From assembly GCA_900545885.1 (NCBI GenBank), contig URAF01000014.1:1-62762 (forward strand): 62,762 bases of DNA, read 5' to 3'. Both the position numbers and the translations under genes were made by a program. This stretch comes from an uncultured Eubacteriales bacterium (GTDB lineage: Bacteria > Bacillota > Clostridia > Christensenellales > CAG-917). Each line of letters begins with the position of its first letter. The first letter of the stretch is position 1. Below are positions 18,638 through 27,994 of this stretch, one piece after another. The notes under the pieces were generated by a model. That model was given only the letters and a program-made list of their open reading frames with translations. It did not search any database and was not told where the DNA came from.

Positions 18638-19711
18638 ATGCGAGTTTACAACTTTTCCGCCGGTCCCAGTATGCTCCCTCTCGAAGTGTTGCAGGAAGCC
18701 GGAAAGCAAATCACCGACTATGAAGGAAGCGGCATGAGCGTTATGGAGCTCAGCCATCGCGGCAAGGTCTACGAACCCATTCACAACGAATGCATCGCTC
18801 TCATCCGCGAACTCATGAACATCGACGACTCTTACGACGTTCTGCTTGTTCAGGGCGGAGCTTCCACCCAGTTCGAAGCCGTGCCTCTCAACCTTCTGAA
18901 GAAAGGTCGCGCCGACTACGTCGTCACGGGCAACTTCTCCAAAAAGGCTTACAAAGAAGCCTGCAAATACGGAGATATCCGCCTCGTCGCCTCCTCCGAA
19001 GACAAAAACTTCACCTATATCCCCAAGGTTTCCCGCAAGGATTTCAGAGACGATATCGATTATGTCCACATCACCGAAAACAATACCATTTTCGGCACCA
19101 AGTGGCACTACACCCCCGACTGCGGAGCACCCCTCGTTTCCGATATGTCGTCCTGCATCATGAGTGAAGTCGCGGACGTCAACAAATACGCGCTCATTTA
19201 CGCAGGCGCACAGAAAAACCTCGCTCCCGCAGGCGTTACGCTCGTCATCGTCAAAAAGGAACTCCTCGGCGGCGAAATGGACATCTGCCCCACCATGCTC
19301 AAATACTCCACGCAGGCAAAGGACAACAGCCTTTACAACACTCCTCCCTGCTGGCCTATTTACATGATGATGCTCAACATGCGTTATCTCAAAAAGATGG
19401 GCGGCGTCCCCGCAATGGAAAAAATCAACCGCGAGAAAGCGGCAATGCTTTACGACTTCATCGACAACTCCGACTTCTACACCAACAATGTCAACCCCGA
19501 AGACAGGTCGATGATGAACGTACCTTTCGTCACTCCCACCGCCGACCTCGACGCGAAATTCGTCAAGGAAGCTGAACAAAACGGTCTTGTGTCGCTGAAA
19601 GGTCACCGTCTTGCGGGCGGTATGCGTGCGTCCATCTACAACGCAATGCCCGTCGAAGGCGTGAAAGCGCTCATCGACTTCATGAAGAAGTTCGAAACCG
19701 AAAACAAATAA
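18638..19711 (+). CDS. serC: Phosphoserine aminotransferase
   Basis: The 357-residue class V aminotransferase matches SerC throughout: NFSAGPSMLPLEVLQEA at the N-terminus, the PLP-lysine region YAGAQKNLAPAGVT near residue 195, and GGMRASIYNAMP near the C-terminus. It converts 3-phosphohydroxypyruvate to phosphoserine. TTAGGAGG precedes the start. It is followed by serA, so two steps of serine synthesis are co-transcribed; no serB is seen here. Confidence 0.97.
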   Translation: MRVYNFSAGPSMLPLEVLQEAGKQITDYEGSGMSVMELSHRGKVYEPIHNECIALIRELMNIDDSYDVLLVQGGASTQFEAVPLNLLKKGRADYVVTGNFSKKAYKEACKYGDIRLVASSEDKNFTYIPKVSRKDFRDDIDYVHITENNTIFGTKWHYTPDCGAPLVSDMSSCIMSEVADVNKYALIYAGAQKNLAPAGVTLVIVKKELLGGEMDICPTMLKYSTQAKDNSLYNTPPCWPIYMMMLNMRYLKKMGGVPAMEKINREKAAMLYDFIDNSDFYTNNVNPEDRSMMNVPFVTPTADLDAKFVKEAEQNGLVSLKGHRLAGGMRASIYNAMPVEGVKALIDFMKKFETENK

Positions 19712-19728
19712 TCGCATATGATAACTCG

Positions 19729-19756
19729 TTCACCCGCGGTTGCTTCCGCGGGTGAA
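19729..19756 (+). other. Intercistronic hairpin between serC and serA
   Basis: TTCACCCGCGG (19729-19739) pairs with CCGCGGGTGAA (19746-19756) over 11 bp. On the plus strand it is followed by A, not T, so it is not a standard terminator. It may protect or separate the two cistrons' mRNA. Confidence 0.55.
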
Positions 19757-19784
19757 AAAATAAATAAGGCTTAAAGGAAAAATT

Positions 19785-20882
19785 ATGGACATTCTCAAAC
19801 TCAACGCTATTTCTCCTCTCGCAGGCAAAATACTTCAAGGCTACAATCTCGTGGACGAAAGCGCGGCTCCCGCAGGCATTCTTGTGAGAAGCGCAAATAT
19901 GGCGGAATATGCGGTGCCCTCTTCCCTCATTGCGGTTGCAAGAGCGGGCGCAGGCGTAAACAACATTCCCCATGCCGACTATGCAAAACAGGGCGTGTGC
20001 GTATTCAACACCCCCGGCGCAAATGCCAACGCCGTCAAAGAAATGGTCATCTGCGAACTTTTCCTTGCCGCTCGCAACATTGTCGAAGGCGTGGAATGGG
20101 CGCGTACTCTTCAAGGCGACGACGTGGCAAAACAGGTTGAAAAAGGCAAGAAACAGTTTGTCGGTCACGAAATCACGGGCAAGACGCTTTGCGTTCTCGG
20201 TCTCGGTGCAATAGGCAGAAAAGTCGCAGTCGCGGCAAACGCCCTCGGAATGGAAGTCGTGGGTTATGACCCCTACCTCTCTCAGGCGGCAAAACAGGAA
20301 ATCCCCTTTGTTACGGTGTTCGACACTGTGGCGACGGCAATCGCAGGCGCGGATTTCGTAACGCTTCACATGCCCGCAACCGACGAAACCAAAGGCATGA
20401 TTAACGCCCAGTCCATCGCGGGAATGAAAGACGGCGTCGTGATTATCAACGCGGCACGCGGCGAGCTCGTCGCAGTCGACGACGTCAAAGAAGCCATAAA
20501 GAGCGGCAAAGTTCACAAGTACGTGTGCGACTTCCCCACCGCCGAAACCAACAACAGCGACGGAATTATCGCCGTTCCTCACCTCGGAGCATCCACGGAA
20601 GAAGCCGAAGACAACTGCGCGGTAATGGCGGCAAACGAACTCAAAGATTACATTGAAAACGGCAACATCGTCAACTCCGTCAACCTGCCCAACCTCAAAG
20701 TCGAAAAGAGCGCGGCGCACCGCACTACCGTAATCGCAAAAGAAGGCACCGTCCTCGGAGTCGAAGGCGTTTCCGCAACGGGTAAAGGTTACACCTACAC
20801 AATTATCGACAGCGAAGTTCCCGCAGACGAAAACGCACTCTCCGCAATCGACGGTGTAATCAAAGTCCGCAGAGTTTACTGA
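19785..20882 (+). CDS. serA: D-3-phosphoglycerate dehydrogenase (short form)
   Basis: The 365-residue D-2-hydroxyacid dehydrogenase has the NAD-binding GLGAIGRKVA near residue 145, the catalytic Arg/Glu/His region (INAARGELV and later HLGASTEEAEDN), and substrate-site ARAGAGVNNIP. After the dehydrogenase core only about 60 residues remain, enough for a reduced ACT-like tail rather than the full regulatory domain of long forms. It makes the first step of serine synthesis, coupled in position to serC. Confidence 0.92.
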   Translation: MDILKLNAISPLAGKILQGYNLVDESAAPAGILVRSANMAEYAVPSSLIAVARAGAGVNNIPHADYAKQGVCVFNTPGANANAVKEMVICELFLAARNIVEGVEWARTLQGDDVAKQVEKGKKQFVGHEITGKTLCVLGLGAIGRKVAVAANALGMEVVGYDPYLSQAAKQEIPFVTVFDTVATAIAGADFVTLHMPATDETKGMINAQSIAGMKDGVVIINAARGELVAVDDVKEAIKSGKVHKYVCDFPTAETNNSDGIIAVPHLGASTEEAEDNCAVMAANELKDYIENGNIVNSVNLPNLKVEKSAAHRTTVIAKEGTVLGVEGVSATGKGYTYTIIDSEVPADENALSAIDGVIKVRRVY

Positions 20883-21030
20883 GCGTCAAATTCTAAAACA
20901 TAAAACATTGCGGTTGGATTGAATTGAAACCGCAAAACGGCAAAAAAAATCCGCAAAACGCAAGACATAAAACACAAAGTTCAATCCGCAGGGAAACAGC
21001 TCTCGGAAAACAACAATACATTTGAATTCG

Positions 21031-21058
21031 GGCGTCGCCGCAAGCGGCGCCTTTTCTT
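21031..21058 (+). terminator. Terminator after serA
   Basis: A GC-rich hairpin (GCCG/CGGC core around CAAG, outer GGC/GCC) at 21031-21051 is followed by CTTTTCTTTC. A second structure upstream, TTGCGGTT pairing with AACCGCAA near 20909-20935, may also form. Confidence 0.6.
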
Positions 21059-21290
21059 TCTGTTTTCTTTCCGTTATCCCTACCTTATTTTCTCTTTCTT
21101 GTCAGCTCCCCCTTCCCTTTTTCTCACCACTCTCTTTTCCCCTTTACTCAACTCTGCTTTTCCTTTCCCTTACCTCTCCGTTTGCCTTTACATTGCCCTT
21201 GCACTTATCACTTATTTTGCATTTTCGCTTGTCCTCTTCCTTTTACTTTTTGAACTTTCTTCCGAATGATTTTTTGTTTTTGCCGTCGGG
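21051..21290 (+). other. Pyrimidine-rich tract
   Basis: About 240 bases are almost entirely C and T on the plus strand, with short TTTCC and CTCTTTTCC-like runs. An open frame across it would encode only Phe/Leu/Ser/Pro low-complexity sequence without a ribosome site, so no gene is called. The cause is unknown. Confidence 0.6.
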
Positions 21291-21335
21291 CTTAATTATT
21301 TCGGGCTAATTGCATAGAATATAGCCGAGGTGTTT

Positions 21336-22046
21336 ATGTGGTCTAACGTCATCAGCATTGATAAGACTTTCGACAGAGAAATAGATTTTATGCTCAACAA
21401 GCTGAAAAAAGTCAAACATTTGTCGTACGCAATGGAAGAAAGCAAGGACAGAGTGTTTGTTTATCTGGCGTCTATATGCGAGTTGCAGGAAGAGGTCGAA
21501 GCGCAGGTTGAAGACATTCTTCAAACCGTTTTGCTCGTGTTTATGAAACTGCGTTTTTTTCTCACAAGTCTGCATAACATGGAGTTAAACCACGCAAATT
21601 GCGCGTTAATCTGCTCTTTGGTGCACTTTGACAGAGAATACGAAAGCAACGTCGTTCGCAAAGTTTTGTCCGAAACGATAGACTACACCGTGGACGGACT
21701 GCTCAATTTCAGACTGCGTCCGCTCCGTGAAAACTGGGAAGAACTCGCCGAACTCGCGACGCGTCTTATCGGTTCGGGAACGGGCGGCGACATTTACGAC
21801 ATAGCCTCTTTCATTACGGGAACGGACGGCGCAAAATGCCGACTCTCGCTCTCCCCCGACAGCCTTGTCAACCTCACGGAAAGACAGCCCGTCGAAATAA
21901 TAGACCTGTTTGACAAACCGGAGCTCAACCTTATTTCGGCTATAATCGGCGAACGCCCCTGTGAAATTCTGCTGAAAAACGTTGCCCTGTCACAGCCTAT
22001 GAACAACACGCTGAAACACATTACGCGGGTTGTGACGGAAGCCTGA
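21336..22046 (+). CDS. Possible sporulation protein of the YtxC family
   Basis: The 236-residue soluble protein is helical and moderately charged, with no transmembrane segment. Length and pattern resemble YtxC-type sporulation proteins, including a central MKLRFFLTSLHNMELN-like stretch and a late LNLISAIIGERPCEILLK segment, but no diagnostic motif was seen, so this is tentative. The start at 21336 follows GAGGTG with correct spacing; a GTG six bases earlier overlaps that site and is less likely. Confidence 0.4.
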   Translation: MWSNVISIDKTFDREIDFMLNKLKKVKHLSYAMEESKDRVFVYLASICELQEEVEAQVEDILQTVLLVFMKLRFFLTSLHNMELNHANCALICSLVHFDREYESNVVRKVLSETIDYTVDGLLNFRLRPLRENWEELAELATRLIGSGTGGDIYDIASFITGTDGAKCRLSLSPDSLVNLTERQPVEIIDLFDKPELNLISAIIGERPCEILLKNVALSQPMNNTLKHITRVVTEA

Positions 22047-22078
22047 ATTGCAAAATACCGAATTGCAAAAACAAGTGA

Positions 22079-22104
22079 AAACCCGACCTTTGCAGGTCGG
22101 GTTT
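22079..22104. terminator. Bidirectional terminator
   Basis: AAACCCGACC pairs with GGTCGGGTTT around TTTGCA. It sits between the convergent ends of the possible YtxC gene (plus) and the anti-sigma-like gene (minus) and could serve both. Confidence 0.75.
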
Positions 22105-22137
22105 CCGATTATGACGCACGTTGATAAGGAGAAAATT

Positions 22138-22779
22138 TTAATAACGTCGATAATCGTCTTCGTATTCCACTTCCGTTTTGTGAACGGTGCAAGTGCCTGT
22201 CTTTGAATTGACGTCGATTTCGTATTCCCATTCGTAATGGTTCACGCTGTCAAAACCCTTTACCTCTATGCGGTAAACGTAGTAGCTGTCGACAAGGTTG
22301 TTTTCAAACTGGAATTTCTCATCGATGTCTCTTGCGGTTTCCGAATACATCGCGTCGCCTTCGAACAGCATCTGAACGCGCTGACCGTTGCGGAGTACGT
22401 ACACGCCTTCGGTCGTCGCTCTGTCCCATGCGTACTGTTCGGCAAGAGCTCTTGCTTCGTCAACGCCAACGACTACGGACTTTTTCGCGTATCCCGCCGC
22501 CGCTCCGAACACTCCGCCCAGCACCGCCGCCAGTATAACGAGCAGTATGGTTATGGACAGAACGCCCGCAAGCACTCTTTTCCACAGGAATTGCTGTTTT
22601 GCTTCCCTGACTTCTTTCGCGTCCGCTTCTTTGATGGGTTCGGCTTTTACGTTGAGCGACTGGTCGTCAAGCAACGTCGACAGAGCGCGCGCTCTTGCAA
22701 GTTCGTCCTGCACGAACGCCTTTTCCTCTTCGGTCGCGGTTCCTTCCTTGTAATGTCTGAACGCATCTTCGTAGTTCAT
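22138..22779 (-). CDS. Anti-sigma-factor-like membrane protein
   Basis: The 213-residue protein has a cytoplasmic N-terminal part rich in Glu, Ala and Arg (YEDAFRHYKEGTATEEEKAF), one hydrophobic segment near residues 70-95 (VLAGVLSITILLVILAAVLGG), and a 110-residue extracellular part with a PepSY-like beta pattern. It lies two bases after an ECF sigma factor gene, so it probably binds and inhibits that sigma at the membrane. The start at 22779 follows GGAGG with 7-base spacing. What it senses is unknown. Confidence 0.65.
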   Translation of the reverse strand: MNYEDAFRHYKEGTATEEEKAFVQDELARARALSTLLDDQSLNVKAEPIKEADAKEVREAKQQFLWKRVLAGVLSITILLVILAAVLGGVFGAAAGYAKKSVVVGVDEARALAEQYAWDRATTEGVYVLRNGQRVQMLFEGDAMYSETARDIDEKFQFENNLVDSYYVYRIEVKGFDSVNHYEWEYEIDVNSKTGTCTVHKTEVEYEDDYRRY

Positions 22780-22781
22780 AT

Positions 22782-23258
22782 TCAATCCTCCAGAATTTCT
22801 TTCAGTTTCATTCTCGCGCGATACATCTGCACTTTTACGTTTTCGATGCTCTGCTCGGTTATTCCCGCTATTTCCGACACCGACAGTTCGTCGAAATAGT
22901 ACAGCAGGATAATTTCACGGTAGTTGTCTTTCAGCAAAGAAATCGCACGGTACAGAGCCTGATACTCTTCCTTTTTGATTATCCGCGACGCAAGGTCTTC
23001 TTCGTCCGCTCGCAGATTGTCGTTGAGTTCCGTGACTTTCTTCGCCTTTTTCAAGTGGTCGAAATACGCGTTTCTGCACACTTTCAGAAGCCAGTACTTG
23101 AAACTGTCCTTTTCCTCGTCTATCTTGGTGAACGCCTTGTAGAAAGACTCGGATACTATGTCCTCGGCAAGACCTGCATCGTGGCATAAAGTCACAACGT
23201 AGAGTTTCGCCTCGTTGTAGTATTTTTTGAAAAGATTTTCAAGTGCTTCGTTCTTCAT
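22782..23258 (-). CDS. ECF-type RNA polymerase sigma factor
   Basis: The 158-residue protein has sigma region 2 (AEDIVSESFYKAFTKID, FKYWLLKVCRNAYFDHLK) and region 4 with a helix-turn-helix (LSVSEIAGITEQSIENVKVQMYRAR). It would direct RNA polymerase to a small stress or envelope regulon, restrained by the adjacent membrane protein. The gene pair diverges from the GH3 gene. Confidence 0.93.
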   Translation of the reverse strand: MKNEALENLFKKYYNEAKLYVVTLCHDAGLAEDIVSESFYKAFTKIDEEKDSFKYWLLKVCRNAYFDHLKKAKKVTELNDNLRADEEDLASRIIKKEEYQALYRAISLLKDNYREIILLYYFDELSVSEIAGITEQSIENVKVQMYRARMKLKEILED

Positions 23259-23468
23259 TTCGTCCCTTGTTCACTTAATATACGACAAATCCGCGTTGCG
23301 GTTACACTTATTTTATCATTTTTGCGGGACATATCAACGATTTTGTGATTTCGGGGTTTCCGACCGCCGCGAAATGCGGTTTTAAGTGCCGTTTCATATG
23401 CTCAAACCGCAAATTTGGAACAAAAGTATTGATAAAATATTAAATTAGTGTTAAGATTTGATATGTAT

Positions 23469-23486
23469 GCGGGCGCGTTCGCCCGC
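23469..23486 (+). other. Leader hairpin before the GH3 gene
   Basis: GCGGGCG (23469-23475) pairs perfectly with CGCCCGC (23480-23486) around CGTT. It lies in the 5' leader about ten bases before the ribosome site (ACGGAGGTG), where it might modulate translation. Confidence 0.5.
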
Positions 23487-23508
23487 GTGCTAATCACGGA
23501 GGTGTTCT

Positions 23509-25992
23509 ATGAAAGAACAAGATTACACCGATATTCTGAAAAAACTTTCACTCGAAGAAAAAGCCGCTCTGTGCTCCGGACTTACGTTCTGGAAAACTTT
23601 TCCCGTCGAAAGCGCGGGCATTCCGTCCGTATGCATGACGGACGGCCCTCACGGACTGCGTAAAGAACAGGAAAGCGCGGGAACCAACATTATGCGCGAA
23701 TCCTATCCCGCAACCTGCTTCCCCACCGCCGTAACGACGGCAAGCTCGTGGGACCCCGCCCTGCTCGAAGAAATGGGCGCGGCGATTGCGCAGGAAGCCA
23801 AAGGACTCGGTGTCACCACCGTTCTCGGTCCCGGCGTCAACATCAAGCGCAGCCCTCTCTGCGGTAGAAACTTCGAATATTTTTCGGAAGACCCCTTCCT
23901 CGCGGGAAGAATGGGCGCGGCGTGGGTTCACGGCGTTCAGAAAAACGGTATCGGCGTATCTCTCAAACACTTCTGCGCAAACAATCAGGAATATCTCCGC
24001 ATGAGCATTGACAGCATAATCGACGAGCGCGCGCTCCGCGAAATCTATCTGCCCGCGTTCGAGCACGTCGTAAAGACCGAACAGCCGTCGACCGTCATGT
24101 GCTCTTACAACAGACTTGCCGGCACTTACCTTTCCGACAACAAACGCATGCTCACCGACATACTCCGTGACGAATGGGGTTTCAAAGGCATCGTCGTCAG
24201 CGACTGGGGCGCGGTAAACGACCGTGTCGAAGGCATCAAAGCGGGTCTTGACCTCGAAATGCCCGGCAACAACGGTGCAAACGACAAAGTCATAGTCAAA
24301 GCGGTAAAGGACGGCGTTCTGTCCGAAGCCGACCTCGACAAGGTTGCGCTCAGAATGATTAAGTTCGCCTTCGAATGCAAAGCCAACGAAGTTGCGGACG
24401 CGAAAGTCGATTTTGATGCAAACAACGCGCTCGCGGCAAAAATCGCAGCCGAAAGCGCGGTTCTGCTCAAAAACGAGGACGGAATTCTTCCTCTTCGCAA
24501 ATCCCAGAAAGTCGCCGTCATCGGTGCTCTTGCCAAAACTCCCCGTTATCAGGGTTCGGGTTCAAGCCACATCAACCCCGTCAAAACGACTTCCTTCCTG
24601 CAAGCCATGGACGCCGCGGGTCAGGAATACGAATACGCCGACGGTTATACATTCAAGGGCGACGGCTACAAACCCGCTCTCGTGAAAAAAGCAGTCGAAG
24701 CCGCAAAAGGTAAAGACGTCGTTCTGCTCTTCATCGGACTTACGCCCGACTACGAATCCGAAGGGTTCGACCGCAAGCATATCAATATGCCCGACTCCCA
24801 CGTCATTCTCGCCGAGGAAATCGCAAAGATCAACCCCAACGTCGTCGTCGTTCTCTCCTGCGGCTCGCCCGTGCAACTCTCTTCCGTCGAACCCGTATCC
24901 AAAGCAATACTCAATATGTATCTCGGCGGACAGGCTGTCGGCGAAGCTACATACAGACTGCTTTACGGCAAAGTCAATCCCTCCGGTAAACTTGCCGAAA
25001 CATTCCCCCTCAAAAACAGCGACAACGTCGTGGCGCGTTATTTCCCGATGGGTCCCCGTACGGTGCAATACCGCGAAAGCATTTACGTCGGTTACAGATA
25101 TTTCGACGCCGCAAAGAAAGCGGTTATGTATCCTTTCGGTTACGGTCTTTCTTACACCGATTTCGAATACTCCGACCTCAGACTTTCCGCGTCCGACATC
25201 AAAGAGGGTGAAGAGCTCGTTGCCACCTTCAAAATCAAGAACACGGGCAAAGTCGACGGAGCGGAAATCGCGCAGGTTTACGTCAAAGACGTCAAATCCT
25301 CCATCTTCCGTCCCGAAAAGGAACTCAAAGGCTTCGTGAAAGTCTTCCTGAAAGCGGGTGAAGAAAAAGAAGTTTCCGTCACGCTCGACAAACGTTCCTT
25401 TGCGTACTACAACGTCATCATCAAAGACTGGCACATCGAAAGCGGCGATTTCGAAATTCTCGTCGGCGCGTCTTCGAGAGATATCAGACTTTCGGCAACC
25501 GTCAACGTCACGTCCGCAAACCCTGCGGCACCTATCCCCGACTACCGCACGTCAGCGCCTTACTACTACGACCTCACCGAAGAAAACGAACAGAAACGCA
25601 CAATTCCCATCGAACAGTTTGCGGCTCTGTACGGCGCTTCGATAGTCGACAACACGCCGTATGCAAAAGGCGAATTCGACTGCAACTGCAGTCTCGGTGA
25701 CGTATCCGTGTCGCCTACTGGCAAATTCCTTTACGGTCTGCTTACAACGGGCGCGAAACTCGTCGCGGGACATACCGAAAACAGGGATATGGTCGTCAAA
25801 TCCATAACTTATATGCCCCTGCGTTCCTTTATGGGATTTACGGGCGGAATACTCTCCACCGAATCCGTTCTGGGACTGGTCGACATGTGCAACGGCAAAC
25901 GCGGCGGTTTCAAACGTTTCTGCAAAGGCTTCAAGCACGACAATACCCTCGACGCGTACAGTCTCAAAATCAAAGGCAAATCCAAAAAATAA
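23509..25992 (+). CDS. GH3 beta-glucosidase
   Basis: The 827-residue protein has the full GH3 layout: an N-terminal TIM-barrel with nucleophile Asp232 in IVVSDWGAVNDR and substrate motif LKHFCANNQE, a C-terminal alpha/beta domain (GSGSSHINP), and a fibronectin III-like domain after residue 560. No signal peptide is visible, so it probably cleaves imported beta-glucosides. About 140 extra residues follow the Fn3-like domain (YYDLTEENEQKRTIPIEQFA onward), an extension seen in some Clostridia GH3 enzymes. GGAGGTG precedes the start. Confidence 0.93.
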   Translation: MKEQDYTDILKKLSLEEKAALCSGLTFWKTFPVESAGIPSVCMTDGPHGLRKEQESAGTNIMRESYPATCFPTAVTTASSWDPALLEEMGAAIAQEAKGLGVTTVLGPGVNIKRSPLCGRNFEYFSEDPFLAGRMGAAWVHGVQKNGIGVSLKHFCANNQEYLRMSIDSIIDERALREIYLPAFEHVVKTEQPSTVMCSYNRLAGTYLSDNKRMLTDILRDEWGFKGIVVSDWGAVNDRVEGIKAGLDLEMPGNNGANDKVIVKAVKDGVLSEADLDKVALRMIKFAFECKANEVADAKVDFDANNALAAKIAAESAVLLKNEDGILPLRKSQKVAVIGALAKTPRYQGSGSSHINPVKTTSFLQAMDAAGQEYEYADGYTFKGDGYKPALVKKAVEAAKGKDVVLLFIGLTPDYESEGFDRKHINMPDSHVILAEEIAKINPNVVVVLSCGSPVQLSSVEPVSKAILNMYLGGQAVGEATYRLLYGKVNPSGKLAETFPLKNSDNVVARYFPMGPRTVQYRESIYVGYRYFDAAKKAVMYPFGYGLSYTDFEYSDLRLSASDIKEGEELVATFKIKNTGKVDGAEIAQVYVKDVKSSIFRPEKELKGFVKVFLKAGEEKEVSVTLDKRSFAYYNVIIKDWHIESGDFEILVGASSRDIRLSATVNVTSANPAAPIPDYRTSAPYYYDLTEENEQKRTIPIEQFAALYGASIVDNTPYAKGEFDCNCSLGDVSVSPTGKFLYGLLTTGAKLVAGHTENRDMVVKSITYMPLRSFMGFTGGILSTESVLGLVDMCNGKRGGFKRFCKGFKHDNTLDAYSLKIKGKSKK

Positions 25993-25996
25993 ACGG

Positions 25997-26026
25997 CAGC
26001 CCGCATAGCGGGCTGTTGTTTTGTTT
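25997..26026 (+). terminator. Terminator after the GH3 gene
   Basis: CAGCCCGC (25997-26004) and GCGGGCTG (26008-26015) pair around a 3-base loop, followed by TTGTTTTGTTT. It starts four bases after the stop codon. Confidence 0.85.
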
Positions 26027-26361
26027 TTTCGGCTTGCCAACGTATGCTTGCAACTTGCCGCCGTCCGCGAACCCGCTCGCAATCTCGGTCGTGTGTTCCG
26101 TCTGTCGCTCTAACCCTCGCTTGCACACGCGTAATACACGCGCGCCGAAAGTATATAATCATACTTTTATCGAGAATATAACTTTACAATAAACCACCCT
26201 TGTGCGGTTATGTGCCAACCGCATAAAATTATATGAAAACAGCAAGTGTTTTCCCTTGACTTTGCTCGCGCGAAAGTGTATATATTGCTTGCAATATCAA
26301 AGATAAACATTACACCGCCGATAAGGACGTATCGGCAACCGCATCGCGGCTCGGAAAAACT
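26027..26361. other. Gap between GH3 and yitT-like genes
   Basis: No gene is supported here. The right part should contain the promoter and leader of the YitT gene; a GCCGATA/TATCGGC inverted repeat near 26317-26335 lies in that leader. Confidence 0.4.
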
Positions 26362-27339
26362 ATGAAAAAATTTAACAAGCCTTCCGCTAAAACAGTTTTG
26401 CGTGTCACCAAATTTTTCGTCTTCATAACTGTTCTCGCATTCATCAGAGCTCTGGCAACTTACGTGTTTATCGTCCCCAACGCATTCGCGCCCGGCGGCA
26501 TAAACGGTCTTTCTTCACTGCTTTACAACGCCGTGTTGCCCTTCAATGCCAAACTTGCCGACACCGTGTTCAACCCCGCCGTCACCGGTATGGTAATGAA
26601 CATTCCTCTTTTCATAGCCGCGTTCATAATCCTTGACAAGAAGTTCGCGTTCAACACTTTTTATTGCGTTTCCGTATATTCGCTCTTCATGGGTATATTC
26701 AGTCTGGTGGACTTTCCACAGTACGTTGCGTCAAACTCCGAAAGCGGATATATGCTGCTCGCCTCTCTTGCAGGCGGCGCCGGCGCAGGTATAAGCCTCG
26801 GTCTTATGCTCCGTTACAACACTTCGCTCGGCGGAACTGACGTCATCGGTAAACTCATCTACGCAAAGAACCCCATATCCGACGTTCAATGGCTCATCTT
26901 CATGTGCGACTGCGTAATCGTCGTTGCCTCCGGCGGCCTCGGCTTTATCGGACTTGACATGAACGCAGGTGCCAACGCAATCATAACAGCCGTTCTGTCG
27001 CCTATGCTTTACTCCTTCCTTTCTCTGCTTGCAACGTCGCAGGTTGCCGACGTCATACAATCCGGTATGCAGTCGTCGTTGGTGTTCAACATCATATCCG
27101 ACGAACACGAAAAAATCGCCGAACAGATTACCCACCAGATGCACCGCGGCGTAACCGTTATGGAAGGCGTCGGATACTATACGGGCTACGACCACAAAGT
27201 TCTTATCTGCGTCGTCCGCAAAAAACAAATCAACGTAGTAAAGAAAATCATTCAGGACTGCGACCCCAACGCTTTTACGTTCATCACCAAAGCGCGCGAA
27301 GTCAAAGGCAACGGCTTTACCGTCAGCAGCGGTGCTTGA
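26362..27339 (+). CDS. YitT-family membrane protein
   Basis: The 325-residue protein has five to six hydrophobic helices (first at residues 15-37), glycine-rich loops such as APGGINGLSSLL and LGLMLRYNTSLGGTDVIGKL, and a C-terminal cytoplasmic DUF2179 domain (THQMHRGVTVMEGVGYYTG). This is the standard YitT/DUF161 layout. Its substrate is unknown in most bacteria; transport or ligand sensing is presumed. A weak ribosome site (GGAAAAACT) precedes the ATG. Confidence 0.88.
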   Translation: MKKFNKPSAKTVLRVTKFFVFITVLAFIRALATYVFIVPNAFAPGGINGLSSLLYNAVLPFNAKLADTVFNPAVTGMVMNIPLFIAAFIILDKKFAFNTFYCVSVYSLFMGIFSLVDFPQYVASNSESGYMLLASLAGGAGAGISLGLMLRYNTSLGGTDVIGKLIYAKNPISDVQWLIFMCDCVIVVASGGLGFIGLDMNAGANAIITAVLSPMLYSFLSLLATSQVADVIQSGMQSSLVFNIISDEHEKIAEQITHQMHRGVTVMEGVGYYTGYDHKVLICVVRKKQINVVKKIIQDCDPNAFTFITKAREVKGNGFTVSSGA

Positions 27340-27434
27340 TTGTTACGTTTTGACACGATAAATGTCTGTTTCTGTTAATAACGTTGCAATAAGGCATTCC
27401 AAACAAAGCGATTTCTCCGCTTCGGCGGCAACAA

Positions 27435-27462
27435 AAAAGCGTCACAACCGTGGCGCTTTTTC
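27435..27462 (+). terminator. Terminator after the YitT gene
   Basis: AAAAAGCG-CAC pairs with GTG-CGCTTTTT with one internal mismatch, ending in a T run, about 95 bases after the stop. Confidence 0.7.
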
Positions 27463-27637
27463 AATGCTCATAATCTGTTTTTATGACATATGTCCGACTT
27501 TTCCTTACGTTACACCGATGTCTCTGCCGACGCTTTGCTCCGCAGAGCGGGCGCAAAAGCAGACGTAAAATTGCCGCTATAACTCATTGCCACGACGAAA
27601 ACGTCCGAACAACAAAAAAACTTCGGGACTGTGCCGC

Positions 27638-27928
27638 TCAGAATTCAAAATCAACCGATACGCTTTTCTCCACGACGGAATGCATATGTTTCTTTACCAC
27701 GGTTACGTGATACTCGTTGCTCTGATAGGTTTTGAGTGCGTCGAAGTCGTCAAGCACGACAATCAGTATCATATCGTAACTGCGCGGACTGCCGAGAGCG
27801 TCAAAACCGACTTCCAGACTTCTGATTTCGGGGACAATGCCCACCATCGAAGTCAGAACGCGCTTGCATTCTTCGAGCGCCTCTTTATTGCAATCGGCAA
27901 GTTTGTAGCATACAACGTGTTTAAGCAT
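27638..27928 (-). CDS. Stress-responsive A/B barrel (Dabb) protein
   Basis: The 96-residue protein fits the Dabb family: MLKHVVCYKL at the start, a central PEIRSLEVGFD and YDMILIVVLDDF, and YQSNEYHVTVVKKHM near the end. The family forms small dimeric ferredoxin-like barrels whose function is largely unknown outside plants and polyketide enzymes. AGAGGTGAAAT precedes the ATG. Confidence 0.85.
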   Translation of the reverse strand: MLKHVVCYKLADCNKEALEECKRVLTSMVGIVPEIRSLEVGFDALGSPRSYDMILIVVLDDFDALKTYQSNEYHVTVVKKHMHSVVEKSVSVDFEF

Positions 27929-27994
27929 ATTTCACCTCTTTATATGAACGACTGCTGTGCCGTTTCAAAACACATTCAAAATTCCGCAATCCTT

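Noticed and set aside
21022..21309. Hydrophobic 95-codon frame after serA
   Set aside because: It lies in a pyrimidine tract, so it translates to Phe/Leu/Ser/Pro runs, has no ribosome site and starts inside a terminator.
26281..26361. Riboswitch in the leader of the YitT gene
   Set aside because: Only a short GCCGATA/TATCGGC stem is visible, with no match to a known riboswitch core.
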